Source: an uncultured Flavobacteriales bacterium
GTDB lineage: Bacteria > Bacteroidota > Bacteroidia > Flavobacteriales > Crocinitomicaceae
DNA: 51,480 nucleotides
Direction: 5' to 3'
Assembly (NCBI GenBank): GCA_946480085.1
Contig: CAMLHZ010000020.1
Span: 1-51,480 of the forward strand
The notes under the pieces are model-generated. The model did no database searches and had not been told where the DNA came from. It saw only the letters and a list, made by a program, of their open reading frames with translations. The position numbers were made by a program, and so were the translations under genes. Shown piece by piece: positions 28,186 through 38,169 of the stretch (positions are counted from its first letter, which is position 1; each line of letters begins with the position of its first letter).

Positions 28186-29766
28186 TTAATATCTCAATAA
28201 ACCGAATTTCTCTTTCTTTCTTGTTTGGAAATAAAGTAAAAGTGTTTTATTCACTTCGTCATTCGCAAATCTTTTTGGAATACAGTAAGCGTCTGTTTCC
28301 TCACGAGTGGTAAACATCACACGTTCCTGATTTCCGTTACTCAAATCAATAGTTGCTTTGGCAACACAATTCTTACTTTTCGATGATCTTGTAGAGTTCA
28401 ATTTTTCAGAATCTTCCACCATATACTGTCCTGATTCATCGTAGTTCTCCTGGTTATCATTAAAGAAAACTACATATTGATCATCTGTAAAGTATCCGCC
28501 GATTCCAAGAATGTATCCACCGTCATTTGTAGAATGCTGGAACTTACGAATACGTTGTACCCATTCAAATTCATTATCCTTAGTTACTTTGTAAACAATT
28601 ACGTCATTGTAGTAGTAATGTGTTGTTGTATGCGTAACTCCTTTAGAATCTGTATATGAAGTAACACGAATAAAAAACTGCTCCAAGGCAACTAACACAC
28701 TTCCATCAGACAAACATTTCAACTCACGCATTTCATAGTTGTAGAACTCAGGAGAACCTTTCCCTTTGTCCTCCTTTTTCTGAGCTTTCTTTTTTTGTTT
28801 ATCCGTCCAGGTTGCTGTAATAAAATCTTTCTCAAACGTGTTGAATACTTCAGAAACCAACTCTTTACTTTCCATGTTGATCTTCATACAGAAAGCACCT
28901 TCAACTCCTCTTTCGGAACCTGTACCCCATAATCCTGAGAACACCAATAGTCCATTTGGATCTTCAGCAAAATTCAACTCAGTAACTCCTTTATCAAAGA
29001 TCTCTGTTCGCAAATCCATTAAACTCAGTTCCACCATATCATTTCCGTCCATTTGACAAATGACATAATTGGTGATAGCGTTCCCAATGATTCGTCCTTT
29101 TTCTGTTGTATTGTGAATGCTTAATCCAAGGTAATATTCTCCCGAATTAGAAATAAATGATGTGCTGATACTTGCCTGAGCATTTGTATAAGGAAGTTCA
29201 AAAAGTCCTTCGTTAATAACGTTCAATGATTCATCCAGAATTTTATATCCGAAAGACTCTGTGTCTGTTTTCTTTCCGGGAATACTGTAACGCACACAAA
29301 TAAACTTGCGATTCGCTGATTGAAAAACATTAAAACTGGTATATCGATTGCTACCTTTTTCGTTGGAATATTCAGCAAAGTAAACTGGTGCAATCTGTGG
29401 TTGGCAGCTTTTATCAAACTTTTGATAATACAGTTTTTGAATATCGTTTTGTTCCTGAGACATGAATACTACCATTTCATCACCAACCAAACAGGTTCCT
29501 TCGTTTCTGGATTTCTTTCCTTCCACTTTAAACTCTACGTTCTCCTCAGCATCAACCATGAAATCAGAATAATGTTTTATTCCAAATGATCTGGCTAAGG
29601 CACCACTGGCAACTGTACTATAGAAGTTCTTACCTCCAGTATAATAGAATTCTGGATAATAACCATTTTTCTTCATTAGATCGCTCCATTCAACTTGTTG
29701 TGAAAAACCGTGAAAAGAAGATAAAAACAGGGCTAAGGTTAAAGCTGTAATCTTGATAAATCTCAT
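28186..29766 (-). CDS. Secreted protein of unknown function, tandem paralogue 3
   Basis: A 526-residue exported protein with a signal peptide ending 'FHGFSQ'. The conserved family motifs are 'ISNSGEYYLG' in the middle, 'YYYNDVIVYKVTKDNEFEW', 'YVVFFNDNQENY' and the ending 'KEKFGLLRY'. A Lys-rich loop 'TDKQKKKAQKKEDKGKGS' near residue 325 is specific to this copy. I do not recognise a known domain. Its place in the tandem row suggests a lineage-specific duplication. Confidence 0.8.
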   Translation of the reverse strand: MRFIKITALTLALFLSSFHGFSQQVEWSDLMKKNGYYPEFYYTGGKNFYSTVASGALARSFGIKHYSDFMVDAEENVEFKVEGKKSRNEGTCLVGDEMVVFMSQEQNDIQKLYYQKFDKSCQPQIAPVYFAEYSNEKGSNRYTSFNVFQSANRKFICVRYSIPGKKTDTESFGYKILDESLNVINEGLFELPYTNAQASISTSFISNSGEYYLGLSIHNTTEKGRIIGNAITNYVICQMDGNDMVELSLMDLRTEIFDKGVTELNFAEDPNGLLVFSGLWGTGSERGVEGAFCMKINMESKELVSEVFNTFEKDFITATWTDKQKKKAQKKEDKGKGSPEFYNYEMRELKCLSDGSVLVALEQFFIRVTSYTDSKGVTHTTTHYYYNDVIVYKVTKDNEFEWVQRIRKFQHSTNDGGYILGIGGYFTDDQYVVFFNDNQENYDESGQYMVEDSEKLNSTRSSKSKNCVAKATIDLSNGNQERVMFTTREETDAYCIPKRFANDEVNKTLLLYFQTRKKEKFGLLRY

Positions 29767-29791
29767 AATTTGTTAATTGCAATAAATAAAA

Positions 29792-29808
29792 GTAAAACCG
29801 GGTTTTAC
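29792..29808 (-). terminator. Possible intrinsic terminator after secreted paralogue 4
   Basis: GTAAAAC-CCG-GTTTTAC (minus strand) is a 7-bp hairpin followed by TTTTATTT. It lies between paralogues 4 and 3. The stem is short and AT-rich, so I call it only likely. Confidence 0.45.
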
Positions 29809-29872
29809 CCTTCAATGTGCGAAAATAGGAAAGGTAAACAGGAAAAATTAGTAAATTGTTCGAATGAAGGAA

Positions 29873-31423
29873 TTAATACTTCAAGAAACCAACTCTCTTG
29901 TTTGTTCTTATTTCTAACATAATCATAAGCTCATGATCTGAGTAATTCGTGCGACATTCACTTGGTAACAAATACATCCCTTCGGCTTGAACATCCTTTA
30001 ATCTACTTCTGGTCGATTTACCAGTTTCTGAATTTATTTTAACGACTGCAACACAATTTTCATTAATAGTATGAACAATATCGGAGACATTACTGGTAGA
30101 AACGTAAAGTTCATCCGGATTGGTAAATTCAAACGATTCGTCGCTATAGTTTTTAGTGTGATCGTTAAACAAAAGTAAAAGCTCACCTGAAGCAGATAAA
30201 AAACTGTAAAATCCAAGGTATGGACTCCCAGTTGACCACTGTTTCTTATCAGTTTTATTCAACCATTCAATCTTTCCTGCGCTATTCACCTTATAGGCCA
30301 AAATATTGCTGAAATAATATGAATAACCTGAACCTGAAACACCATGTAAATGGTATTCTTCAAACAAAAAGATCATCTCGTTATTTTCAAGTAGTTCCTT
30401 TTTCCTAAGCACATATTCTTCAACACCCCATGAGTCCGTTGTATATGTTTCCATAAACGCGTAATCTAATCCCCCTTCTTTATGCTTCTTGGTCCAACTT
30501 GACATTATTTGTTCTTCTGACAAAGTCATATAATCTTCACTAAGAATTTTATCTTCTCGAAAATCAATATTCATATAGTATACTCCTTTGTTAAATTCAT
30601 CCTCTTTATTTTCAAAATCATACATTCCTACAACTTCTATCGCATTTTCATTGCTGGAAACAATATTGAAATTGAGTAATCCTTTAAACGAAATTGAGCC
30701 TATTTCCTGCGTTTCAGTTCCATTTAAATAAACGCCTTTGAAATAATTATAAACACCCGGATTTTTCTTTTTTGCTTCTGCTGAAGGTGCAATCCTCATG
30801 GTTAAAAAGAATTGCCCGGAATTCGATAAATAATGCCCTGCCAAATGAGTAATTGATTTAACATAGTTCAACTTGCACATTCCTTCAGAGGAAATTTGAA
30901 AATTTTCATTGAAAATCATATAACCGTAATTCGAATCGTCATATGATAAATTCGGGATACAATACTCCACACAAAAGAATTTTCCATTCTCTGATTTAAG
31001 TACCTGAGAAACCCGCGGCTTACGCTTATCGAATTCATAGCCTCCACAAGGAATAACTTCACCTGATGTCTTTCCAAACGAATCATATATTTGTAAATAA
31101 AGGGCAATGTTTTTACCTTTTGAAACTTGATAAATAATGACAAAATTGTCTCCGAAAGTAAACCTTTTAATCGCGACACCTTTCTTGATCCCAGCTACTT
31201 CTGTGGTCCACATGAGTTTTTCACCATTAAATTTTTGAAGCTGGCGTCCTTTATCTCCAAGACAGAAATAATCACCATTATTTCCATTGAAGTACTTAAT
31301 GCCATAATCCCGATTTTTATAAACTTCTCCCCATTCAATTTCCTGGGCAGAAAGGTGGTTACAATTTACCATCGCCATAAAGCAAACAACAGCAGTTAGT
31401 AGCATTGATTTCATAAGATTCAT
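29873..31423 (-). CDS. Secreted protein of unknown function, tandem paralogue 4
   Basis: A 516-residue exported protein with a signal peptide ending 'NHLSAQ' (the ATG three codons in is an equally good start). It shares 'LSNSGQFF', 'YYFSNILAYKVNSAGKIEW', 'LLLLFNDHTKNY' and the ending 'NKRVGFLKY' with the other copies. No enzyme motif is visible. It is the first of the row in transcription order, 97 nt after valS, with valS's strong terminator between. Confidence 0.8.
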   Translation of the reverse strand: MNLMKSMLLTAVVCFMAMVNCNHLSAQEIEWGEVYKNRDYGIKYFNGNNGDYFCLGDKGRQLQKFNGEKLMWTTEVAGIKKGVAIKRFTFGDNFVIIYQVSKGKNIALYLQIYDSFGKTSGEVIPCGGYEFDKRKPRVSQVLKSENGKFFCVEYCIPNLSYDDSNYGYMIFNENFQISSEGMCKLNYVKSITHLAGHYLSNSGQFFLTMRIAPSAEAKKKNPGVYNYFKGVYLNGTETQEIGSISFKGLLNFNIVSSNENAIEVVGMYDFENKEDEFNKGVYYMNIDFREDKILSEDYMTLSEEQIMSSWTKKHKEGGLDYAFMETYTTDSWGVEEYVLRKKELLENNEMIFLFEEYHLHGVSGSGYSYYFSNILAYKVNSAGKIEWLNKTDKKQWSTGSPYLGFYSFLSASGELLLLFNDHTKNYSDESFEFTNPDELYVSTSNVSDIVHTINENCVAVVKINSETGKSTRSRLKDVQAEGMYLLPSECRTNYSDHELMIMLEIRTNKRVGFLKY

Positions 31424-31473
31424 TTTTAAGAAGTGGTATCTATTTAGTTTTTAGCGAGAAAAATACAAAAAAA

Positions 31474-31497
31474 AGGCGTCCACCTCAGTGAACGCCT
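31474..31497 (-). terminator. Intrinsic terminator after valS
   Basis: On the minus strand AGGCGTTCAC pairs with GTGGACGCCT (one wobble) around the tetraloop TGAG, followed by eight T. It lies 24 nt past the valS stop codon. Confidence 0.92.
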
Positions 31498-31520
31498 CTT
31501 CATTATTCTTTAACTAAAGA

Positions 31521-34232
31521 TCAATTCAAACTTGCCAGTTTTTCTTCCAAAACGGCAATCTTTTGAAGTGCATCTGCTTCTTTTTTGCGTTCGTTTTCCA
31601 AAACTTGCGCTGGAGCGCCACCAACGAATTTCTCGTTGCTTAGTTTTCCTTGTACGCTTTTCAGGAAGCCTTTCGTGTAAGTCAGTTCTTCTTCCATTTT
31701 TGCTTTTTCAGCGGTAAGATCAATTGAATCTCCAAAAGGAACGAAGTACTCATTCGAGTTCACCAGGAAGCCATTCGCATTCACTACTTTTTCGTCCACA
31801 TAATCTAAATGAGAAAGGTTCCCCATTTTCACAATTACTGAATCAAAAACGGTATCCATTTCGTTGTTCTTTTTAATGAACAACTCAATTCGAACTTTAT
31901 TGGCTATGTTGTTTTGCTTACGGATGTTACGAAGATTTGTAATTACCTCCTCTGCAGTAGCAAATTGTTTCAAAATATTCTGATCTACTATCTCAACTGT
32001 AGGCCATTTCGCGATAATAATATCGTCGCCATCTTTACGCTCACGCAACAAATGCCACAATTCTTCTGCGACAAACGGTGTGAAAGGTTGAACCAAACAC
32101 AACAATTTTTCAAAGAAAACAATTGTCTGCTCCAAAGTTGCAGCGTCAATTGGTTGCTCGTAACCTGGTTTTACCATTTCTAAATACCACGCACAGAAAT
32201 CATCCCAAACCAATTTGTAAATGGCCATTAACGCTTCGGAGATCTTGAACTTCGCCATCAAATCGTTGATGTTCGCCAATTCCTGATTGAAACGGGAGTT
32301 GAACCACTCGATCGCAACTTTTGAAGATTTTGGCTGATCGATCGTTTTTACTTCCCAACCTTTGACTAAGCGTGAAGCATTCCAAAGCTTGTTTGTAAAA
32401 TTTCGTCCTTGCTCACATTGACTAGAATCGAAAGGTAAATCGTTTCCTGCGGGAGAAGAAAGCAACATTCCTAAACGAACACCATCTGCTCCATACTTCT
32501 CAATCAATTCAATTGGATCTGGAGAGTTACCAAGCGATTTAGACATCTTACGACCTAATTTATCGCGAACAATTCCAGTGTAATATACATTCTTGAACGG
32601 CAATTCACCCATGTACTCGTACCCTGCAATGATCATACGCGCAACCCAGAAGAACATAATTTCAGGAGCTGTTACCAAATCATTTGTTGGATAGTAATAT
32701 TTGATTTCTTTATTCCCTGGTTCTGTCAATCCTTTGAAAACAGAAATTGGCCATAACCATGATGAAAACCATGTATCTAGTACATCTTCATCTTGAACTA
32801 AATCATCAGCAGTGAAGCCATCGTATATTTCCTGTACTCTCAACTTTTCATGATAATCAAACACATTGTGCTTTATGATATAATCATTGATATATTCAGC
32901 CTTTGCACTCTCCAAATAAATTTTATATGCTTCTCCTCTTGTTTTGGCAATCATAGGCCTACCTCCAAATTGTTCTGTAGCTACATACCAAGCTGGTATT
33001 CGGTGTCCCCACCATAATTGACGAGAAACACACCAATCTTTTACATTTTCCATCCAATGACGGTATGTATTCTTGAATTTATCTGGATGAAAAGCAATGT
33101 TTCCATTCATTACGTTATCCAAAGCGGGCTGCGCCAATTCTTTCATGGCAACAAACCATTGCAACGACAAACGTGGCTCAATAACACAATCTGTACGCTC
33201 AGAGAATCCAATTTTGTTGATATGATCTTCAACTTTTACCAAATAACCTTTAGCATCCAATTCCTTCGCTATTTCCTTACGAACTTCGAAACGATCTTTC
33301 CCGTTGTAATGCAAACCATTTTCGTTTACAATTCCGTTATCATGGAAAATATCAATCGTCTCTAAATTGTATTTTTTTCCTAGTTCGTAATCATTTACGT
33401 CGTGTGCAGGAGTAACCTTCAAACATCCAGTCCCGAAATCCATCTCAACATATTCATCGGCAATGATTGGAATAGATCTGTTCGCGATTGGAACAATAAC
33501 TTGTTTTCCGTGCAAGTGTTTATAACGCTCATCATCCGGGTGAACACAAACTGCGCTATCGCCTAAAATTGTTTCAGGACGCGTAGTTGCAATAGTAATC
33601 CACTCATCATCAGATCCCGCAATCTTGTAACGTAAATGATACAATTTTGAATTCACTTCCTTGTGAATTACCTCTTCATCAGAAAGTGCCGTGCGTGCTT
33701 CCGGATCCCAGTTGATCATTCGTACTCCACGGTAGATTTTTCCTTTATTGAAAAGGTCGATGAAAATATTGATAACGGAATCAGAATAATCCGGATCCAT
33801 TGTAAATGCTGTACGTTCCCAGTCGCAAGATGCACCTAGTTTTTTCAATTGTTGAAGGATAATTCCCCCATACTGGTCTTTCCATTCGAAAGCATGGTTC
33901 AAGAATTCTTCACGAGAAAGATCAGATTTCTTTATTCCCTTCTCTCTCAATCGCTGAACAACTTTTGCTTCAGTTGCAATTGATGCGTGATCAGTTCCTG
34001 GAACCCAACATGCATTTTTACCTTCCATACGTGCTTTTCGAACCAACACGTCCTGAATGGTATTGTTGAGCATGTGCCCCATATGTAAAACTCCAGTAAC
34101 GTTTGGCGGAGGAATGACGACGGTAAATGGCTCACGATCATCTGGTTCTGAATGAAAGTAACCCTTAGCCATCCAGTGGCTATACCATCGCTCTTCAGCC
34201 GAGCGGGGCTCATACGTTTTTGGAATTTCCAT
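31521..34232 (-). CDS. valS: Valyl-tRNA synthetase
   Basis: A 903-residue cytoplasmic class I aminoacyl-tRNA synthetase that charges tRNA-Val. The HIGH motif is H50-M-G-H53 in '[13 protein letters not shown]', and KMSKS is at 562-566. The editing domain and the C-terminal anticodon-binding and coiled-coil arm ('[20 protein letters not shown]') are present. The segment between 'GHRIPAW' and '[12 protein letters not shown]' is about 64 residues, roughly 30 longer than I recall for the E. coli enzyme. It is probably transcribed alone. Confidence 0.97.
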   Translation of the reverse strand: MEIPKTYEPRSAEERWYSHWMAKGYFHSEPDDREPFTVVIPPPNVTGVLHMGHMLNNTIQDVLVRKARMEGKNACWVPGTDHASIATEAKVVQRLREKGIKKSDLSREEFLNHAFEWKDQYGGIILQQLKKLGASCDWERTAFTMDPDYSDSVINIFIDLFNKGKIYRGVRMINWDPEARTALSDEEVIHKEVNSKLYHLRYKIAGSDDEWITIATTRPETILGDSAVCVHPDDERYKHLHGKQVIVPIANRSIPIIADEYVEMDFGTGCLKVTPAHDVNDYELGKKYNLETIDIFHDNGIVNENGLHYNGKDRFEVRKEIAKELDAKGYLVKVEDHINKIGFSERTDCVIEPRLSLQWFVAMKELAQPALDNVMNGNIAFHPDKFKNTYRHWMENVKDWCVSRQLWWGHRIPAWYVATEQFGGRPMIAKTRGEAYKIYLESAKAEYINDYIIKHNVFDYHEKLRVQEIYDGFTADDLVQDEDVLDTWFSSWLWPISVFKGLTEPGNKEIKYYYPTNDLVTAPEIMFFWVARMIIAGYEYMGELPFKNVYYTGIVRDKLGRKMSKSLGNSPDPIELIEKYGADGVRLGMLLSSPAGNDLPFDSSQCEQGRNFTNKLWNASRLVKGWEVKTIDQPKSSKVAIEWFNSRFNQELANINDLMAKFKISEALMAIYKLVWDDFCAWYLEMVKPGYEQPIDAATLEQTIVFFEKLLCLVQPFTPFVAEELWHLLRERKDGDDIIIAKWPTVEIVDQNILKQFATAEEVITNLRNIRKQNNIANKVRIELFIKKNNEMDTVFDSVIVKMGNLSHLDYVDEKVVNANGFLVNSNEYFVPFGDSIDLTAEKAKMEEELTYTKGFLKSVQGKLSNEKFVGGAPAQVLENERKKEADALQKIAVLEEKLASLN

Positions 34233-34290
34233 GTTTAATTTTTATTTGAAACGCAAAGATAGAAAGACTAGCGGAAAGAGGAAAGCGAAA

Positions 34291-34325
34291 AGAGGAAAGT
34301 TAGATATACGTCCGAACTTTCCTCT
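34291..34325 (-). terminator. Intrinsic terminator after the dienelactone-hydrolase-like gene
   Basis: AGAGGAAAGTT and AACTTTCCTCT form a perfect 11-bp inverted repeat with a 13-nt loop. The minus strand continues TTTTCGCTTT. The plus strand also has a T run, so it could work both ways. Confidence 0.7.
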
Positions 34326-34361
34326 CTTTTTGACTTTGTGCTTTATGTCTTTGTAACTGAG

Positions 34362-34375
34362 TCCGCCGCGGCGGA
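34362..34375. repeat. 14-bp palindrome, second copy
   Basis: TCCGCCGCGGCGGA is a perfect palindrome just past the stop codon of the dienelactone-hydrolase-like gene. The identical 14-mer lies at 10619-10632. Both sit in intergenic DNA and stand out as GC islands. Confidence 0.65.
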
Positions 34376-34378
34376 AAG

Positions 34379-35218
34379 TCACATTTTCAATTTATCTAAA
34401 AACGTCATAAAGTCTTTCCAGGAGTCTTCATCTGCTTTTTTGTTGTAAGCAATTGGTAAACCGAATTTCTTACCGTTCGCAGTAGCATCTGGATTGGTAA
34501 ATGCATGTGTAGCATTTGGATAAGATTTGAATGCATAATCAGCACCAGCCGCGTCCATTTCTTTTTTAAATGTTGACACCTCATCAGCAGAAACAAATTG
34601 ATCGGATGCACCATGACAAACAAGAACTTTCGCTTTTAGTTTGTCTTTCTCAGGTTTCACACCAGCCAATCCGCCATGAAAACTGACGACTCCTTTAAAA
34701 TCCATTCCGGATTTAGCAGCATTCAATACCATCGATCCGCCAAAGCAATAACCAATGGCTACCACATTCTTTAAATCTGCTTGCGGATAAGAAGCTTTGA
34801 TCTTTTTCAAAGCCGCTTCAATTCGCGCATTCGCCATTGCAGGATTTGCGTAAAACGGGCCTGCACTTGCTCCTGCCTCATCCGGATTGTTTGCAATTTT
34901 TCCGTCTCCATAGATGTCAACTGCAAAAGCAAAATAACCCAACTTAGAAAGTTGTTTTGCTCTGCTTTTAGCATAATCGTTCAATCCCCACCATTCGGGA
35001 ACGATTAAGATTACTGGTGCATCTTTTAAATTCTTGTCATAAGCTGCAAAGCCAATCAGATTTGTTGAATCATCAGCATAATTTACAGATTCAGAAATCC
35101 ATTCAACCTCTTGCTCATCTTCATCTTTCTCCTTAGTACTTGCGGAAGAACCACATGACAATACGAGGAACATAAATATTATCCCCAATCCACTGCTTAA
35201 AATCAATTGCTTTTTCAT
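34379..35218 (-). CDS. Dienelactone-hydrolase-family lipoprotein
   Basis: A 279-residue alpha/beta hydrolase. From the ATG at 35218 it has a lipoprotein signal ending 'LVLSC' (Cys 22), then an acidic linker (KEKDEDEQEVEW). The Cys-Asp-His triad of the family is complete: C158 in 'IGYCFGG', D206 in 'GASDQF' and H238 in 'ATHAF'. 'PEWWGLNDYAKSRAKQLSKL' is the typical DLH segment. It hydrolyses esters or lactones in the envelope; the substrate is unknown. It is divergent from the bestrophin-like gene with 53 nt between start codons. Confidence 0.9.
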   Translation of the reverse strand: MKKQLILSSGLGIIFMFLVLSCGSSASTKEKDEDEQEVEWISESVNYADDSTNLIGFAAYDKNLKDAPVILIVPEWWGLNDYAKSRAKQLSKLGYFAFAVDIYGDGKIANNPDEAGASAGPFYANPAMANARIEAALKKIKASYPQADLKNVVAIGYCFGGSMVLNAAKSGMDFKGVVSFHGGLAGVKPEKDKLKAKVLVCHGASDQFVSADEVSTFKKEMDAAGADYAFKSYPNATHAFTNPDATANGKKFGLPIAYNKKADEDSWKDFMTFLDKLKM

Positions 35219-35271
35219 CTCACTTGTTTTAATAAAGATACCTATTTTCAAATTCTGAAAAGATATAAGAT

Positions 35272-36291
35272 ATGTTCACCGAGTTCAGAAATCCAGTTCG
35301 ATTATCGTTAAGTTTTTCCCGAAATCAAATTCTTGTCTATTTGATTTGGAGTTCAATTATTGTTTGTACCTATTATTTTTCGAAATGGGAATTGATTTCG
35401 ATTCCATTCCTTCCGGTTTCCTTAATTGGTACGGCACTGGCATTTTTTCTTGGTTTCAAAAGCAACGCCTCATATGATCGTCTTTACGAAGCAAGAAAAA
35501 ATTATGGAAGCATGGTTAATGATAGTCGTGCGTTTGCTATTATGTTGAATTCTTACATCACGAATCTTACTGACAACACTATCACTTCCGAACAAATTGA
35601 AACCGCAAAACGCGACATCGTCAACAGGCACATTGCCTGGATGTATGCACATAAATTCTATCTACGACATAAACGTCAGCCATGGGAACGCGATGCTGAT
35701 TACCACAACAACTTCCGTGAAAGAATGCAGCAGGAATTTTCGATCGATACTAATCTTGAAGAAAATCTTTCACGCTTTCTTAGCAAAGACGAAGTGACTC
35801 AGGTAATAAACGCTGCGAATCCGGCAACTCAGTTACTCGGGAATCAAGGTAAGAAACTAGCGGAACTACGTTCGAATAATTTCATTGAAGATTTCCGTTT
35901 ATTTGAACTTCAAAATCAAATCAATAAACTATTAGATGACCAGGGAAAGAATGAGCGAATCAAAAACTTCCCGTATCCATTACAGTTTTCGTTTATGCTG
36001 AAGATTTCACTCCGTATTTTCAGCTTTCTGCTTCCGTTTGCACTTATAACAGAGTTGACAAAACAAGGCGAAAATTTTATCTGGTTAACGATTCCGTTTT
36101 CTGCAATTATCAACTGGATCTTCTATTTCTCGGAAAGAAACAGTGAGTACTCCGAAAATCCGTTTCAAGGATTGGTTTATGATGTTCCGATTACAAATAT
36201 CACGAGAGCTATCGAAATTGATATGCTTCAGATCATTGGAGCGAATGACATTCCAGAACCAGTAACTCCGAAGAACGGAATACTGATGTAA
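35272..36291 (+). CDS. Bestrophin-family (UPF0187) channel
   Basis: A 339-residue membrane protein. The segment 'AFFLGFKSNASYDRLYEARKNYG' is the hallmark of the bestrophin/UPF0187 family, which forms pentameric chloride or cation channels in the inner membrane. Hydrophobic helices lie near residues 22-60 and 235-285. Length is typical of bacterial members (about 300-340). It is followed after 28 nt by the DUF2459 gene, so the two may form an operon. Confidence 0.9.
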   Translation: MFTEFRNPVRLSLSFSRNQILVYLIWSSIIVCTYYFSKWELISIPFLPVSLIGTALAFFLGFKSNASYDRLYEARKNYGSMVNDSRAFAIMLNSYITNLTDNTITSEQIETAKRDIVNRHIAWMYAHKFYLRHKRQPWERDADYHNNFRERMQQEFSIDTNLEENLSRFLSKDEVTQVINAANPATQLLGNQGKKLAELRSNNFIEDFRLFELQNQINKLLDDQGKNERIKNFPYPLQFSFMLKISLRIFSFLLPFALITELTKQGENFIWLTIPFSAIINWIFYFSERNSEYSENPFQGLVYDVPITNITRAIEIDMLQIIGANDIPEPVTPKNGILM

Positions 36292-36319
36292 CTATTCAAT
36301 TTCTTTCTATTTTAGAACT

Positions 36320-37009
36320 ATGCTCCAGAAAACGCTTCGACTTACAATTATTGGATTCGGCAGGTTTATTGAATGCTTTATTGCTTTGATTATCTTGTAT
36401 CTCCTCACGTACTGGATTTTGTCAAGAATTCCTGTATCGGGAGAACCAGCTTCAAATCCAACAATTACGGTTTATGTCACGTCGAATGGTGTGCATTCTG
36501 ATTTCGTAGTTCCAATTGTTAACGCTCAAAAAGACTGGGGAAAAACGTTAAAGCTGACAAATGAATTCAAACAAGACAGCACCCGAAATTGGGTGGCTAT
36601 TGGTTGGGGCGATAAAAACTTCTTCTTGAAAACAAAAAATTGGGATGATCTAACCATTGGAACCGCATTGAAAGCCACTTTTGGTTTAGGAACCGGGGCA
36701 GTTCATATTGTTCAGCTTCCCGAACCGGATGAAAAGGACCCCAATACCATTAAACTGAAAATCACAAAAAAGGAATACGCCAAACTATGTGCTTATGTTG
36801 ATGGTAATTTTCAGAAAAATGGTGTCGCCTTAAGCCGAATTAGAAAACACCCTTATAGTCAATACGATTTCTTTTTTGATGCCAATTCAACGTACAGCAT
36901 GTGGTACACATGTAATTCCTGGACAAACAGCGGATTGAAAGCTGCCAATCAGAAGGCGTGTTTGTGGACACCATTTAAGGATGGGATTTTTGAAAAGTAC
37001 GGAAAATGA
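36320..37009 (+). CDS. DUF2459 (TIGR02117-type) membrane-anchored protein
   Basis: A 229-residue protein with one N-terminal membrane helix (about 12-33) and a soluble extracytoplasmic domain. 'VYVTSNGVHSDFVVP' and 'WVAIGWGDKNFF' are the landmarks of DUF2459, and 'YTCNSWTNSGLKAA' carries a conserved Cys-Asn near the end. The family is uncharacterised; the NGVHSD and CN positions could suggest a Cys-His hydrolase fold, which is inference. It follows the bestrophin gene by 28 nt. Confidence 0.85.
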   Translation: MLQKTLRLTIIGFGRFIECFIALIILYLLTYWILSRIPVSGEPASNPTITVYVTSNGVHSDFVVPIVNAQKDWGKTLKLTNEFKQDSTRNWVAIGWGDKNFFLKTKNWDDLTIGTALKATFGLGTGAVHIVQLPEPDEKDPNTIKLKITKKEYAKLCAYVDGNFQKNGVALSRIRKHPYSQYDFFFDANSTYSMWYTCNSWTNSGLKAANQKACLWTPFKDGIFEKYGK

Positions 37010-37049
37010 AAAACTGATCAAAGAGTTCAAAGATGTCTAAATGCAAAAT

Positions 37050-37091
37050 CTTTTGACTTTTGACTTTTGACTTTTGACTTTTGACTTTTGA
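37050..37091. repeat. Heptamer tandem repeat, six copies of CTTTTGA
   Basis: Six uninterrupted copies of the 7-bp unit CTTTTGA lie between convergent genes, immediately before the terminator of the 171-residue gene. The unit is prone to slippage, so copy number may vary between strains. Confidence 0.9.
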
Positions 37092-37099
37092 AACAAAAA

Positions 37100-37121
37100 A
37101 AGAGGAACTCTCGCTCCTCTT
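37100..37121 (-). terminator. Intrinsic terminator of the tex operon
   Basis: On the minus strand AAGAGGA pairs with TCCTCTT around an 8-nt loop, followed by a T run. It lies 24 nt past the stop codon of the 171-residue gene. Confidence 0.8.
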
Positions 37122-37145
37122 AAACATTAAATCTTATAAAGATTT

Positions 37146-37661
37146 TTACTTCTTCTTACCGTTTCCATTACCATTCGACTTACCATTCCCATTAGATTTT
37201 GGAGTGGTTTTAGCCGGAGTGGATTTTGCCGGAGTTGATTTTTTCTTATTCACTTTATCCTTGTTCTTTCCACAAGAAGCCTTCATGGCATGAAACTCCT
37301 TTGAACCTGGTTTAATGCCCAACTCTTTAGCCATTGCACCCCAACCTTTCGTTTTACTCACTTTGTAAACACGAATTACTTCTGTAATTGGCTTTTTAGT
37401 CAGTTTGATGATTTCAAACGAAATAACAACATCTCCCGCTGTCATTCCCACGGAAAAAAGTGAATTCACATTTGTAAGCGATGTGCCGTAAGTGGTTACA
37501 ACATTGGCTTTAAATGTCACCAAATCCTTATTGGCTTCAATTGTGATACTTTTTAGATTCGCGTCCAAAGTGGCATCACCCGACTTGTAAGTTTGTGCGT
37601 TAAGCGAAATACTTAGCACCAAACCCAATAAACTTAAAATTGCTTTATACATTGTTTTCAT
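37146..37661 (-). CDS. Exported protein with Lys/Asn/Gly-rich C-terminal tail
   Basis: A 171-residue protein with a signal peptide ending 'SLNAQ'. The mature domain has 'GWGAMAKELGIKPGSKEFHAMK', a short helix motif I associate with uncharacterised exported Bacteroidota proteins. The last 38 residues are low complexity: KKKSTPAKSTPAKTTPK followed by SNGNGKSNGNGNGKKK. The tail is strongly basic and could bind a polyanion or the cell wall (inference). It is the last gene of a probable operon with tex and a lipoprotein, 25 nt after the latter. Confidence 0.75.
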   Translation of the reverse strand: MKTMYKAILSLLGLVLSISLNAQTYKSGDATLDANLKSITIEANKDLVTFKANVVTTYGTSLTNVNSLFSVGMTAGDVVISFEIIKLTKKPITEVIRVYKVSKTKGWGAMAKELGIKPGSKEFHAMKASCGKNKDKVNKKKSTPAKSTPAKTTPKSNGNGKSNGNGNGKKK

Positions 37662-37686
37662 ATTAATTCTTTTAAATATAATGAAT

Positions 37687-38169
37687 TCAATCGTTCTTCT
37701 GCTTTTTAAGTTCTATCTTCAATGTTCCATCTACGAATTCCAGCACATCTTCCTTCACTTTAAAAGTGTATTCCAACCTTCGCTTATCAGCTTCTAAAAG
37801 AAGTTTATGATTTTCTTCATCAATCTCATACTTCCATTCCTCAACCAGGGGTTCTCCCATCGATTCGTCGGTAATAACAAGAGTTGAATCGGATTTAAAC
37901 TCAAAATAAACCTTTAATCGCTGGTCCATTTCATTCATGGCATTCTCTCGAAATCGGGCAACTACTTTTATGTACTCCAGATTCTCCCGAACATGTTTGT
38001 CGATAATGCGTTTTGCTTCAACCGGATCAGAACTCAAAAATGGCTTTCCATCTTGTTCTAAACGTGCATATTTCCATTTACCCGTGATTAACTCCTGAGT
38101 GGAAGGTTCGCAAGACATAAACCCTGCAGCAATCACAAACAGCAACAGATACTTCATTTTTGTTTTCAT
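37687..38169 (-). CDS. Lipocalin-like lipoprotein
   Basis: A 160-residue protein with a lipobox ('AAGFMSC', Cys 20). The mature part starts 'LITGKWKYARLEQDGKPF', the usual opening of lipocalin-like domains in Bacteroidota lipoproteins, and continues with alternating strands. Its ATG overlaps the tex stop codon (TAATG), so it is translationally coupled to tex, which supports this start over the ATG four codons later. The function is unknown. Confidence 0.75.
   Translation of the reverse strand: MKTKMKYLLLFVIAAGFMSCEPSTQELITGKWKYARLEQDGKPFLSSDPVEAKRIIDKHVRENLEYIKVVARFRENAMNEMDQRLKVYFEFKSDSTLVITDESMGEPLVEEWKYEIDEENHKLLLEADKRRLEYTFKVKEDVLEFVDGTLKIELKKQKND

Noticed and set aside
37081..37293. A 70-residue Phe/Pro-rich plus-strand reading
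   Set aside because: It is the complement of the Lys/Asn/Gly-rich tail of the minus-strand protein and starts within the terminator region.
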